Assembly (NCBI GenBank): GCA_905234775.1
Contig: CAJOJC010000037.1
Coordinates: 1-12,668 of the forward strand
DNA length: 12,668 nucleotides
Source: an uncultured Bacteroidales bacterium
Lineage (GTDB): Bacteria > Bacteroidota > Bacteroidia > Bacteroidales > UBA932
Reading direction: 5' to 3'
Position 1 is the first letter of the stretch, and every line of letters begins with the position of its first letter. Both the position numbers and the translations under genes were made by a program. Under the pieces are notes generated by a model. The model worked only from the letters and a program-made list of their open reading frames with translations. It was not told the origin of the DNA and searched no databases. Below, in pieces: positions 7,862 to 12,668 of the stretch.

Positions 7862-7885
7862 TTGGTACAATTTTGGTACAATTTT
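7862..7885. repeat. Two 11-bp tandem repeats ttggtacaatt
   Basis: The unit ttggtacaatt occurs twice in direct succession (7862-7872 and 7873-7883), immediately after the PLD-type stop codon and about 45 bp inside the att-like repeat. Short iterated words next to an att core are what arm-type sites of tyrosine recombinases look like. That function is inference, because no recombinase gene is present in the window. Confidence 0.5.
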
Positions 7886-7890
7886 AAAGA

Positions 7891-7924
7891 AAAACCCCAT
7901 CTGACGCGTGCCAGACGGGGTTTT
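7891..7924. terminator. Bidirectional rho-independent terminator
   Basis: Arms aaaaccccatctg (7891-7903) and cagacggggtttt (7912-7924) pair with one mismatch (a G-U pair in the minus-strand RNA) around an 8-nt loop. T-rich sequence follows on the plus strand, and TTTTTC follows on the minus strand. It can end the ATPase-helicase-PLD transcript from the left and the rplS/tRNA-Arg transcript from the right. It would replace the terminator that was separated from the tRNA by the insertion. Confidence 0.85.
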
Positions 7925-7927
7925 GAA

Positions 7928-7940
7928 GTGACTCCTACAG
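7928..7940. repeat. att-like direct repeat, right copy
   Basis: This stretch is identical over 13 bp to 1031-1043 and covers the 3' acceptor and T-arm end of the intact tRNA-Arg gene. Recombination at a tRNA 3' end normally leaves the tRNA intact and places a copy of the end at the far side of the inserted DNA, which is the pattern seen here. Confidence 0.6.
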
Positions 7941-8002
7941 GACTCAAACCTGTAACCTTTTGATCCGTAGTCAAATGCTCTATTCAATTGAGCTAAGGAG
8001 CC
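7929..8002 (-). tRNA. tRNA-Arg(ACG)
   Basis: A complete 74-nt cloverleaf can be folded on the minus strand. The acceptor GGCTCCT pairs with AGGAGTC (one G-U), the D stem is GCTC/GAGC, the anticodon stem is TTTGA/TCAAA with loop CTACGGA (anticodon ACG), and the T stem is ACAGG/CCTGT with loop TTTGAGT. The discriminator base is A, and CCA is not encoded. ACG is normally edited to ICG and reads CGU, CGC and CGA. It lies 23 bp after the rplS stop codon with no clear promoter of its own, so it is probably processed from the rplS transcript. It is also the likely integration target for the island to its 3' side. Confidence 0.95.
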
Positions 8003-8025
8003 AGGTTGCCGGGGATTTACCCGGA

Positions 8026-8406
8026 CTATTCTTCGGCGGCAGGCTTGACGCTCATCTTCTTCTCGCGGATGCGGGCCTTCTTGCCGGAGAGCTTACGAAG
8101 GTAGAAGATGCGGGCGCGACGGACGTGGCCGACTTTGTTCAGTTCGATATTCTCGATGAAAGGTGACTCATAAGGGAAAATCCTCTCAACACCTACGCCA
8201 CCGGTAACCTTGCGAACCGTAAAGGTCCTGGTGAAGGGGGTTGCGCCTGAGATCTGGATTACCTGACCCCTGAAGTTCTGGAGACGGAATTTGTCGCCTT
8301 CCTTGATTTTATATGTAACTGTAATAGTATCTCCTGCCTTGAACTGAGGATACTTTTCAGCTTTGTTCTGAGCAAATGCCTGCTCAACCAGTTTAATTGC
8401 GTCCAT
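8026..8406 (-). CDS. rplS: 50S ribosomal protein L19
   Basis: The 126-residue product matches bacterial L19 over its whole length: FKAGDTITVTYKIKEGDKFRLQNFRGQVIQISG, then TFTVRKVTGGVGVERIFPYESPFIENIEL and VRRARIFYLRKLSGKKARIREK. L19 sits at the interface of the 30S and 50S subunits and is close to 115-120 residues in most bacteria; the short C-terminal tail SVKPAAEE accounts for the extra length. The ATG is preceded by an A/T-rich leader without a Shine-Dalgarno site, as is usual in Bacteroidota. A clear promoter lies about 70 bp upstream. It is transcribed towards tRNA-Arg. Confidence 0.97.
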   Translation of the reverse strand: MDAIKLVEQAFAQNKAEKYPQFKAGDTITVTYKIKEGDKFRLQNFRGQVIQISGATPFTRTFTVRKVTGGVGVERIFPYESPFIENIELNKVGHVRRARIFYLRKLSGKKARIREKKMSVKPAAEE

Positions 8407-8470
8407 TGTTTCAAAAAAATCTTTATAAGTGCAGCGTCATCGAACCGTTTGAAGAGAGGCTGCGAAATGG
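8407..8470 (-). promoter_or_regulatory. rplS 5' leader with possible hairpin
   Basis: The predicted transcript leader of about 64 nt can form an outer GCAGC/GCTGC stem enclosing a TCAAAC/GTTCGA-type inner stem. Ribosomal protein leaders often regulate their own gene, but I cannot assign this one to a known L19 leader class. The pairing is short and may be fortuitous. Confidence 0.25.
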
Positions 8471-8475
8471 GACTG

Positions 8476-8507
8476 CAAAGGTAGAACTTTTTTCGAACTA
8501 TCCAAAA
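8476..8507 (-). promoter_or_regulatory. Bacteroidota-type promoter of rplS
   Basis: Read on the minus strand, TTTTGG (8507-8502) holds the -33 TTTG element. A 19-bp spacer follows, then TACCTTTG (8483-8476), an exact -7 TAnnTTTG box. This is the best promoter in the window. It begins about 5 bp after the end of dnaJ, so rplS and the tRNA are expressed separately from grpE-dnaJ. The start of transcription should lie near 8470. Confidence 0.8.
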
Positions 8508-8511
8508 TTAT

Positions 8512-8952
8512 TTAAAAAATATTTTTCTCCTTTTCGAAAATAGCTTTGTCGTCGCGCGAGGGATCCGGCTTGAAGCTGTTGCTGGAGCGCATTTCTTCAA
8601 TAGCCTTTTTCTCCTCGCGGGAGAGTTTGTGAGGGATCCAAACCAGGATCTTCACATACAGATCACCCTTTCCGTAGCCGTTCAGAGCAGGCAGGCCCTT
8701 TCCGCGCAGGCGAGTGACGTAGCCGCTCTGGGTTCCGGGGTCCAGTTTGAGTTTCTGCTCACCGTCCAGGCATGGAACAGAAATCTCGCAGCCGAGGATA
8801 GCGTCCGTCACCGAAATGATCTTTGTGAAGAAGAGGTTCTGGCCTTCCCTCTTGAGATTCTCGTCTTCGATCTCCTCGATCACGACGAGCAGGTCGCCGT
8901 TGATGCCGTTGTGGGGAGCGCTGTGGCCTTCGCCTCTGATCGTAATCTGCAT
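8512..8952 (-). CDS. dnaJ: Chaperone DnaJ, C-terminal part (after frameshift)
   Basis: This is the second half of the dnaJ gene, in a different frame from the first half (8960-9685). The visible sequence from MQITIRGEGHSAPHNGINGDLLVVIEE to YGKGDLYVKILVWIPHKLSREEKKAIEEM is the DnaJ C-terminal substrate-binding and dimerisation region (CTDI/CTDII). In a normal DnaJ the text reads ...VKIPAGIEGGMQITIRGEG. Here the bases for PAGIEGG lie just upstream in this frame, so the Met at 8952 is internal and not a true start. Translation as a separate protein is unlikely without its own start site. If the extra base is a sequencing or assembly error, both parts are one intact ~390-residue chaperone. Confidence 0.9.
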   Translation of the reverse strand: MQITIRGEGHSAPHNGINGDLLVVIEEIEDENLKREGQNLFFTKIISVTDAILGCEISVPCLDGEQKLKLDPGTQSGYVTRLRGKGLPALNGYGKGDLYVKILVWIPHKLSREEKKAIEEMRSSNSFKPDPSRDDKAIFEKEKNIF

Positions 8953-8959
8953 TCCGCCC

Positions 8960-9685
8960 TCAATACCCGCGGGTAATTTTGACCGAAACCGTCTCCTTCT
9001 TACGGATCACGCCGGTTCCGCCGCAACTGCGGCAAGGGTTGGTGACGATCTCGCCTTCGCCGCCGCACTGGGGGCAGACGTTGTAGGTGATAGTCCGGCC
9101 GAAAAGGCCGCTGGTGACATGCTGGACCTGGCCGTTGCCCTTACAGGTAGGGCAGGTCTTTATATCTGACGAATTCTTCGCACCCTTTCCGCCGCAATCG
9201 GGGCAAGGACGGTTGCGCTCGAGGGTAACTTCCTTCACGCAGCCATTCGCGATCTCGGAGAGAGTCAGGCGCACGCGTGTACGGATGTCGCGCCCGCGCT
9301 GCTTCTGCCTGCCCTGCGGGCCGCCGAAGCCGCCAAAGCCGCCGAATCCGCTGAACGCGCCTCCGAATGCTCCGCCGAACAAGTTGTTGATGAGGTCATT
9401 CAGGCTGCCGAAGCCCTGGCTCCAGTCCTGGGCCCCCGCACCCTCGACGCCTGCGAAGCCAAACTGGTCGTATTTCTGGCGTTTGTCGGGATCGCTGAGG
9501 ATAGAGTAGGCCTCCGAAGCCTCCTTGAACTTCTCCTCGGCGGTCTTTTTCTCCGCATCGGTTCCATTCACCCAGCGGTCTGGATGCCACTTAAGAGCAG
9601 CCTTTCTATAGGCCTGCTTTATATCGTCTTCAGAAGCTCCTTTCTGGAGCCCCAGGACCTCGTAGTAATCTCTTTTCTCTGCCAT
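8960..9685 (-). CDS. dnaJ: Chaperone DnaJ, N-terminal part (frameshifted)
   Basis: Residues 1-72 are a J domain with HPD at 34-36, which stimulates DnaK ATPase activity. A Gly/Phe-rich linker follows (about 75-125, repeated FGG). The zinc-binding domain has four CxxCxGxG modules (Cys 161/164, 178/181, 204/207, 218/221). The frame then reads VSVKITRGY and stops, where KIPAGIEGGMQ is expected. On the minus strand the text ATT-A-CCC-GCG-GGT-ATT-GAG contains one extra A, at plus-strand position 8974. Removing it restores a full-length DnaJ continuous with 8512-8952. The product as written would lack its substrate-binding C-terminal domains. The gene starts 1 bp after grpE, so grpE-dnaJ is an operon. 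Since dnaJ is rarely lost in this group, an assembly error is as likely as a true mutation. Confidence 0.93.
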   Translation of the reverse strand: MAEKRDYYEVLGLQKGASEDDIKQAYRKAALKWHPDRWVNGTDAEKKTAEEKFKEASEAYSILSDPDKRQKYDQFGFAGVEGAGAQDWSQGFGSLNDLINNLFGGAFGGAFSGFGGFGGFGGPQGRQKQRGRDIRTRVRLTLSEIANGCVKEVTLERNRPCPDCGGKGAKNSSDIKTCPTCKGNGQVQHVTSGLFGRTITYNVCPQCGGEGEIVTNPCRSCGGTGVIRKKETVSVKITRGY

Positions 9686-9686
9686 A

Positions 9687-10193
9687 TTATGCTCCGACTA
9701 CAACCTTAGCGTAACGGATAACCTTTCCGCCAAGCATATAACCTGTTTGGACTACGTCGATAACCTTTCCTTTCATATCCTCCGTAGGGGCCGGGAACTG
9801 GGTAACGGCTTCGTGATAATCAACGTCGAAGACTTCTCCCTTGGCCTTAATTACTTCCAGCCCGCGACTCTTGAGGTAAGCCATCAGCTTGTCGTAGATA
9901 AGGGCTGTTCCCTGCTTCGCCGATTCGTCCGAGGAATTCTCCAGCATCTGCATAGCCCTCTCGCAATCGTCCAACACCGGGAGGAGGCCCTTGATAGTAT
10001 CGGCTGCCGCGGTAGCTACCAACCCGAGCTTTTCCTCGGCGCTGCGCCTGCGGAAAGTCTCGAATTCGGCCATCAGACGGAGATAATCGTCGTGCTCCTT
10101 AGACAATTTGTCAGTGAGCTCGGCTATCTTTTTCTTACTGTTATCTTTAGGTTGGGCCTTAGCGGCCTTCACATCTTCTTTCTTTTCGTCCAT
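9687..10193 (-). CDS. grpE: Nucleotide exchange factor GrpE
   Basis: The product has about 168 residues from the ATG at 10193 (MDEKKEDVK). A longer reading from an ATG at 10229 adds MKTYLPEHVFYV, but that ATG lies inside the spacer of an inverted repeat and the extra residues do not look like GrpE, so I prefer 10193. A charged N-terminal tail is followed by a long coiled coil (KKKIAELTDKLSKEHDDYLRLMAEFETFRRRSAEEK), then GLLPVLDDCERAM, the beta domain with FDVDYHEAV, and the typical end GYMLGGKVIRYAKVVVG. GrpE releases ADP from DnaK and works with the adjacent DnaJ. dnaK is not in the window. The gene is 1 bp from dnaJ. The start codon lies only 5 bp after the T-run of a terminator-like hairpin, which makes its promoter arrangement unusual. 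Confidence 0.95.
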   Translation of the reverse strand: MDEKKEDVKAAKAQPKDNSKKKIAELTDKLSKEHDDYLRLMAEFETFRRRSAEEKLGLVATAAADTIKGLLPVLDDCERAMQMLENSSDESAKQGTALIYDKLMAYLKSRGLEVIKAKGEVFDVDYHEAVTQFPAPTEDMKGKVIDVVQTGYMLGGKVIRYAKVVVGA

Positions 10194-10198
10194 AACGT

Positions 10199-10245
10199 AA
10201 AAAACATGTTCTGGCAGATAAGTCTTCAAAACCTCTGCCAGAACA
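10199..10245 (-). terminator. 12-bp perfect inverted repeat plus T-run before grpE
   Basis: Arms tgttctggcaga (10207-10218) and tctgccagaaca (10234-10245) are perfectly complementary around a 15-nt spacer. On the minus strand the hairpin is followed by TG and six Ts (ending at 10199). This has the form of a rho-independent terminator for the upstream nucleoside kinase gene. The grpE ATG is only 5 bp further on, so the same element may instead be an operator or attenuator of grpE-dnaJ. It does not match the CIRCE heat-shock element. Confidence 0.6.
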
Positions 10246-10269
10246 CTATCTCTGCCATTTTGTCAATTA

Positions 10270-11265
10270 TCAGTAGAGTTTCTGTCCGCCTATGAACTCC
10301 CGCATGATGGAGGTCGCGGGAATTGCCTCGATCTCTTCGGTCTTCAGGGCAACCGCCTTCTCAAGGAATTCAACGAGAGAGTGAGCCTTCTCATAAGCCG
10401 GCGAGTTGGGGCCGATCTGCTTCAGGAGCGGCTCGGCGTAGTACTTCAGGACCGGGACGTCGTAAAGGGTCGAGGAATTGAACACTACATTGGCCAGGTC
10501 CTCATACGGGAAGATATTCTGAGTCTCTCCCCTTCTTACGGAAGGCCAGCGAAGGATGTTCTCTTCGGGCGAGATTCCGCGGGTGCGGGCGTCGCGCACG
10601 ATCCTGCGAAGCAGGCGCTTGTCGGTCGTGGAATTATGGACCTTCTCTCCCCCGGGCAGGGCCGAAAGGGCGGAGATGTAGATGCGGAAGATCTTTTTCT
10701 GGTCCACGTTCGGAGTGAGCGCCGGATTCAGGGCGTGAATTCCCTCCATGAACAGCAGGTCGTTCGGACCCAGGCTCATGCGGGTCCCGTCGAACTCACG
10801 GCAACCCTTGACGAAGTTAAACTTCGGGACCTCGATCTCCTCGCCCGCGAGAAGCGCATTCAGCTGCTCGCCCAGGAAGTCGATGTCCATGCCGTAGAGC
10901 GACTCGAAATCATATTCGCCGTTTTCGTCGCGCGGGGTCTTATCCCTGTCCACGAAATAGTTGTCCAGCTCGATCACCTTCGGATTCAGGCCGAGCACGC
11001 GGCACTGCTGGGCAATGCGCAGCGACGACGAGGTCTTACCGCTCGAAGACGGGCCGGACATCATCACTATGCGACTCTTATCCTTGAGCCAGAAGATTTC
11101 GTTCGCTATTTCGGCGTACTTACGCTCCTGACGCGCTTCACAGAGATTAATAAGGGGAATCGCCTTCCCGGCCAACAGTGTATCGTTGACTTTGGCAAGG
11201 GTATCAATTCCGATGGCCGAACACCAGTCGGCGTATTCCTGCCTTGCGGCTTCTATCTTTGTCAT
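10270..11265 (-). CDS. Nucleoside kinase (uridine kinase/phosphoribulokinase-like), short form
   Basis: The protein has 331 residues from the ATG at 11265; an upstream TTG-start reading would add 7 residues and I do not favour it. Walker A is GPSSSGKT (71-78), followed by VIELDNYFVDRDKTPRDENGEYDFESL (about 97-123) and the FMEGIHALNP strand. RLLRRIVRDARTRGISPEENILRW and FNSSTLYDVPVLKYYAEPLL follow. These are hallmarks of the Bacteroidetes nucleoside kinase in the uridine kinase/PRK P-loop family, expected to phosphorylate a nucleoside such as uridine or cytidine with ATP. The common relatives are about 550 residues, with N-terminal TGS and threonyl-tRNA-synthetase-like domains; those are absent, leaving only ~60 residues before the P-loop. 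Exact substrate is unknown. A possible -7 box lies just upstream. It precedes grpE by about 80 bp on the same strand. Confidence 0.85.
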   Translation of the reverse strand: MTKIEAARQEYADWCSAIGIDTLAKVNDTLLAGKAIPLINLCEARQERKYAEIANEIFWLKDKSRIVMMSGPSSSGKTSSSLRIAQQCRVLGLNPKVIELDNYFVDRDKTPRDENGEYDFESLYGMDIDFLGEQLNALLAGEEIEVPKFNFVKGCREFDGTRMSLGPNDLLFMEGIHALNPALTPNVDQKKIFRIYISALSALPGGEKVHNSTTDKRLLRRIVRDARTRGISPEENILRWPSVRRGETQNIFPYEDLANVVFNSSTLYDVPVLKYYAEPLLKQIGPNSPAYEKAHSLVEFLEKAVALKTEEIEAIPATSIMREFIGGQKLY

Positions 11266-11283
11266 AACAAAATCCGTTATACA

Positions 11284-11291
11284 CAAATGTA
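11284..11291 (-). promoter_or_regulatory. Possible -7 box of the nucleoside kinase gene
   Basis: On the minus strand TACATTTG fits TAnnTTTG exactly and lies 18 bp before the ATG at 11265. I see no good TTTG -33 element at the right distance, so this rests on one box only. Confidence 0.4.
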
Positions 11292-11303
11292 GGATTTATT
11301 TTT

Positions 11304-11311
11304 TACTTTTG
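11304..11311 (+). promoter_or_regulatory. Possible -7 box of the membrane-anchored protein gene
   Basis: TACTTTTG fits TAnnTTTG exactly and is divergent from the box at 11284-11291. The first in-frame ATG (11316) is only 4 bp downstream, which would give a leaderless or nearly leaderless transcript. No clear -33 element is visible. Confidence 0.4.
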
Positions 11312-11315
11312 TAGT

Positions 11316-12668
11316 ATGTGTCCCAAAGAGATATTTGAACTATTCAAAGATGGATTTGAATGGTTCGGCAATTTGTCCGGCTACATAGTCGACATTTTCG
11401 AGTTTCTGGCAGTCGTTATTGCGGTCGGCATCTTCATTGCCGCGATGGTTATTCCTATGGTTCGTCCTATCCGGAAGTTCCTCGGAAAGTATGGGTTGAC
11501 GTTCGGAGAAGCCGTGGCGATTCTATGGAATTGCCAGTCCAACCGGTACCTGTATCTCAGATTCTATATTGAATCCGCCATCTTCGCCACCAAAGGCAAA
11601 CCTATGGATATTGAGGGTTGGAGGAAACTCCGCGGCCTTTTCCTGGAACGTCTGACGACTTACAAGAACGCCGATGAAAAGAATGCGCAATTCACCATAG
11701 CCGTCGATCAGGTCTCTGATATCATTTCCGAGGAAATGAAAAGCATAATTGCCGAATATTTTTCTTTCCTTGCCGGCGAGAAAAAAGTCAAGAAATTCTG
11801 GCCTGAGGCAAATGTCGACGACGGCAGGTTGCGCAAAGACGCTTTCTGCTCTGTCGTGACCGTCAGCGGCGGCTACCTTGCTCCCCTCGCCCGTATCGCG
11901 GGCCTCAACGACCGCTACGAAGAAAACTGGCGGGACATAATGGACAATTTCGCCGTAATCTCAAACAAGAAGGACAGTCTGCCCCGCTCCGTGTTCAGTT
12001 ACACTTACACATGGCTGATGTGGGGCCCGAGCATACAGACTGCGCAACTCGACACCGTAGGCGCCGATGTTCTCGGCATTTACGGCTTCAGCGACGAGGC
12101 GCAGAGCATCTTCGTATCCATCCCCAGGTCACATTTTGAGAGCCATTTCAACGACGGAGTTATCTGCACCGCCTGCGAGATAAGCGGCCATATAGTCAAT
12201 CCTATATCCTACGTAAGTTCACACGAGCAGTCGTTCAACGAAGACTCCTATCCTTTCCTTGATAGGATTAAGCAGCAATACCGCTCAAGTCAAGACTATA
12301 TACTTGACGTAGATACGCTGAAAAACGTCGACAAGTGCGATCACTACTTCACCGCCTATATCTGGGCGATGTTCCTCGCACACGACACGACCAAGTCGGA
12401 ATTCCCCGAACTGCGCTTCTCGGACTGCCTCGTGTTCTTCGAGCATACCAACCTGGCGGATCGCAACAACACCTCGCTCAAAAACGTCTACGATATCCTC
12501 GCAGACAAGTTCATCAGGGAAATGAAGAACCCTGCAAACAAGCACTTCAAGTATCACTTCGTAGCCGCCCTAAACTCGGATGCCGAAGAGGTCCTCAGGG
12601 AAAAGCTCGGAGATATGAAAAATGTTTCGTTCGCCCACGAATACAAGATGGGCGAGCTGTTGGAATCC
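11316..12668 (+). CDS. Unrecognised membrane-anchored protein (3' partial)
   Basis: An open frame from the ATG at 11316 (MCPKEIFELFKDGFEWFG) runs without a stop for 451 codons to the right edge, so the gene is real in length and truncated by the window. Residues ~23-49 (YIVDIFEFLAVVIAVGIFIAAMVIPMV) form one transmembrane helix. It is followed by a basic stretch, RPIRKFLGK, which favours a cytoplasmic location for the large C-terminal part by the positive-inside rule. The rest is a soluble-looking, mixed domain with no motif I recognise. Notable pieces are CSVVTVSGGYLAPLARIAGL, SYTYTWLMWGPSIQT and CLVFFEHTNLADRNN. Codon use is GC-rich, like the neighbouring housekeeping genes and unlike the island, so it is probably a resident gene. 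It is divergent from the nucleoside kinase gene. No function is assigned. Confidence 0.8.
   Translation, partial: MCPKEIFELFKDGFEWFGNLSGYIVDIFEFLAVVIAVGIFIAAMVIPMVRPIRKFLGKYGLTFGEAVAILWNCQSNRYLYLRFYIESAIFATKGKPMDIEGWRKLRGLFLERLTTYKNADEKNAQFTIAVDQVSDIISEEMKSIIAEYFSFLAGEKKVKKFWPEANVDDGRLRKDAFCSVVTVSGGYLAPLARIAGLNDRYEENWRDIMDNFAVISNKKDSLPRSVFSYTYTWLMWGPSIQTAQLDTVGADVLGIYGFSDEAQSIFVSIPRSHFESHFNDGVICTACEISGHIVNPISYVSSHEQSFNEDSYPFLDRIKQQYRSSQDYILDVDTLKNVDKCDHYFTAYIWAMFLAHDTTKSEFPELRFSDCLVFFEHTNLADRNNTSLKNVYDILADKFIREMKNPANKHFKYHFVAALNSDAEEVLREKLGDMKNVSFAHEYKMGELLES

Noticed and set aside
7960..8166. 68-codon plus-strand frame
   Set aside because: It runs antisense through the tRNA-Arg and the end of rplS and is explained by those genes.
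8629..9509. Several plus-strand frames of 115-140 codons
   Set aside because: They are antisense shadows of GC-rich dnaJ; their Pro/Arg-rich translations have no family features.
8512..9685. Two independent genes instead of one dnaJ
   Set aside because: The halves together give one DnaJ of normal length and domain order, and removing one base joins them exactly.
10207..10245. CIRCE heat-shock operator
   Set aside because: The arms do not match TTAGCACTC/GAGTGCTAA and the spacer is 15 bp, not 9.
10381..11292. 303-codon plus-strand frame opposite the nucleoside kinase
   Set aside because: It is antisense to a gene with clear P-loop kinase motifs; the length reflects codon bias of the real gene.
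11360..11572. 70-codon plus-strand frame
   Set aside because: It is a different frame inside the longer membrane-protein gene that starts at 11316 and stays open to the edge.

Overview
The window looks like a chromosomal segment of a Bacteroidota bacterium, most likely an uncultured Bacteroidales. Several intergenic regions carry the Bacteroidota -7 box TAnnTTTG, and the clearest one (before rplS) also has a TTTG -33 element 19 bp upstream. Shine-Dalgarno sites are largely absent. The housekeeping genes (rplS, dnaJ, grpE and a nucleoside kinase with a characteristic Bacteroidetes sequence) fit the same group. Genus and species cannot be read from the sequence.

Layout. (1) 1-965: the 3' part of a HipA-type kinase toxin gene that enters from the left edge, then a 5'-truncated Fic-domain remnant. 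(2) 996-1043: a strong terminator hairpin followed by a 13-bp copy of the 3' end of a tRNA-Arg gene. (3) 1044-1250: a repeat-rich control region with four TTGCA pentamers, four 23-bp degenerate tandem repeats and a possible promoter. (4) 1251-7861: three co-directional genes. They encode a DUF4143-type ATPase, a 1309-residue fusion protein (pseudokinase-like N-terminus, UPF1-like SF1 helicase, Ppx/GppA-like ASKHA domain) and a winged-helix/phospholipase D-type protein. (5) 7862-8002: an 11-bp tandem repeat, a terminator and an intact tRNA-Arg(ACG) on the minus strand. (6) 8026-11265, minus strand: rplS, a dnaJ broken by one extra base, grpE and a nucleoside kinase. (7) 11316 to the right edge, plus strand: an unrecognised membrane-anchored protein gene that stays open to the end of the window.

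The main result is the block from 1031 to 7940. The intact tRNA-Arg lies at one end, and a 13-bp direct repeat of its 3' end lies next to a terminator at the other. This is the arrangement left when an integrative element inserts into the 3' end of a tRNA gene. No integrase is visible between the repeats, so this would be a non-autonomous or decayed island. Its cargo, an ATPase plus a helicase fusion and a PLD-type nuclease candidate, looks like a genome-defence or nucleic-acid-surveillance cassette. I do not recognise it as a named system. The joining of a degenerate kinase fold, an SF1 helicase and a polyphosphatase/ASKHA domain in one chain is the most unusual feature. The functional interpretation is inference from domains and context.

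The housekeeping block has two oddities: a single-base frameshift in dnaJ, and a perfect 12-bp inverted repeat followed by a T-run that abuts the grpE start codon.
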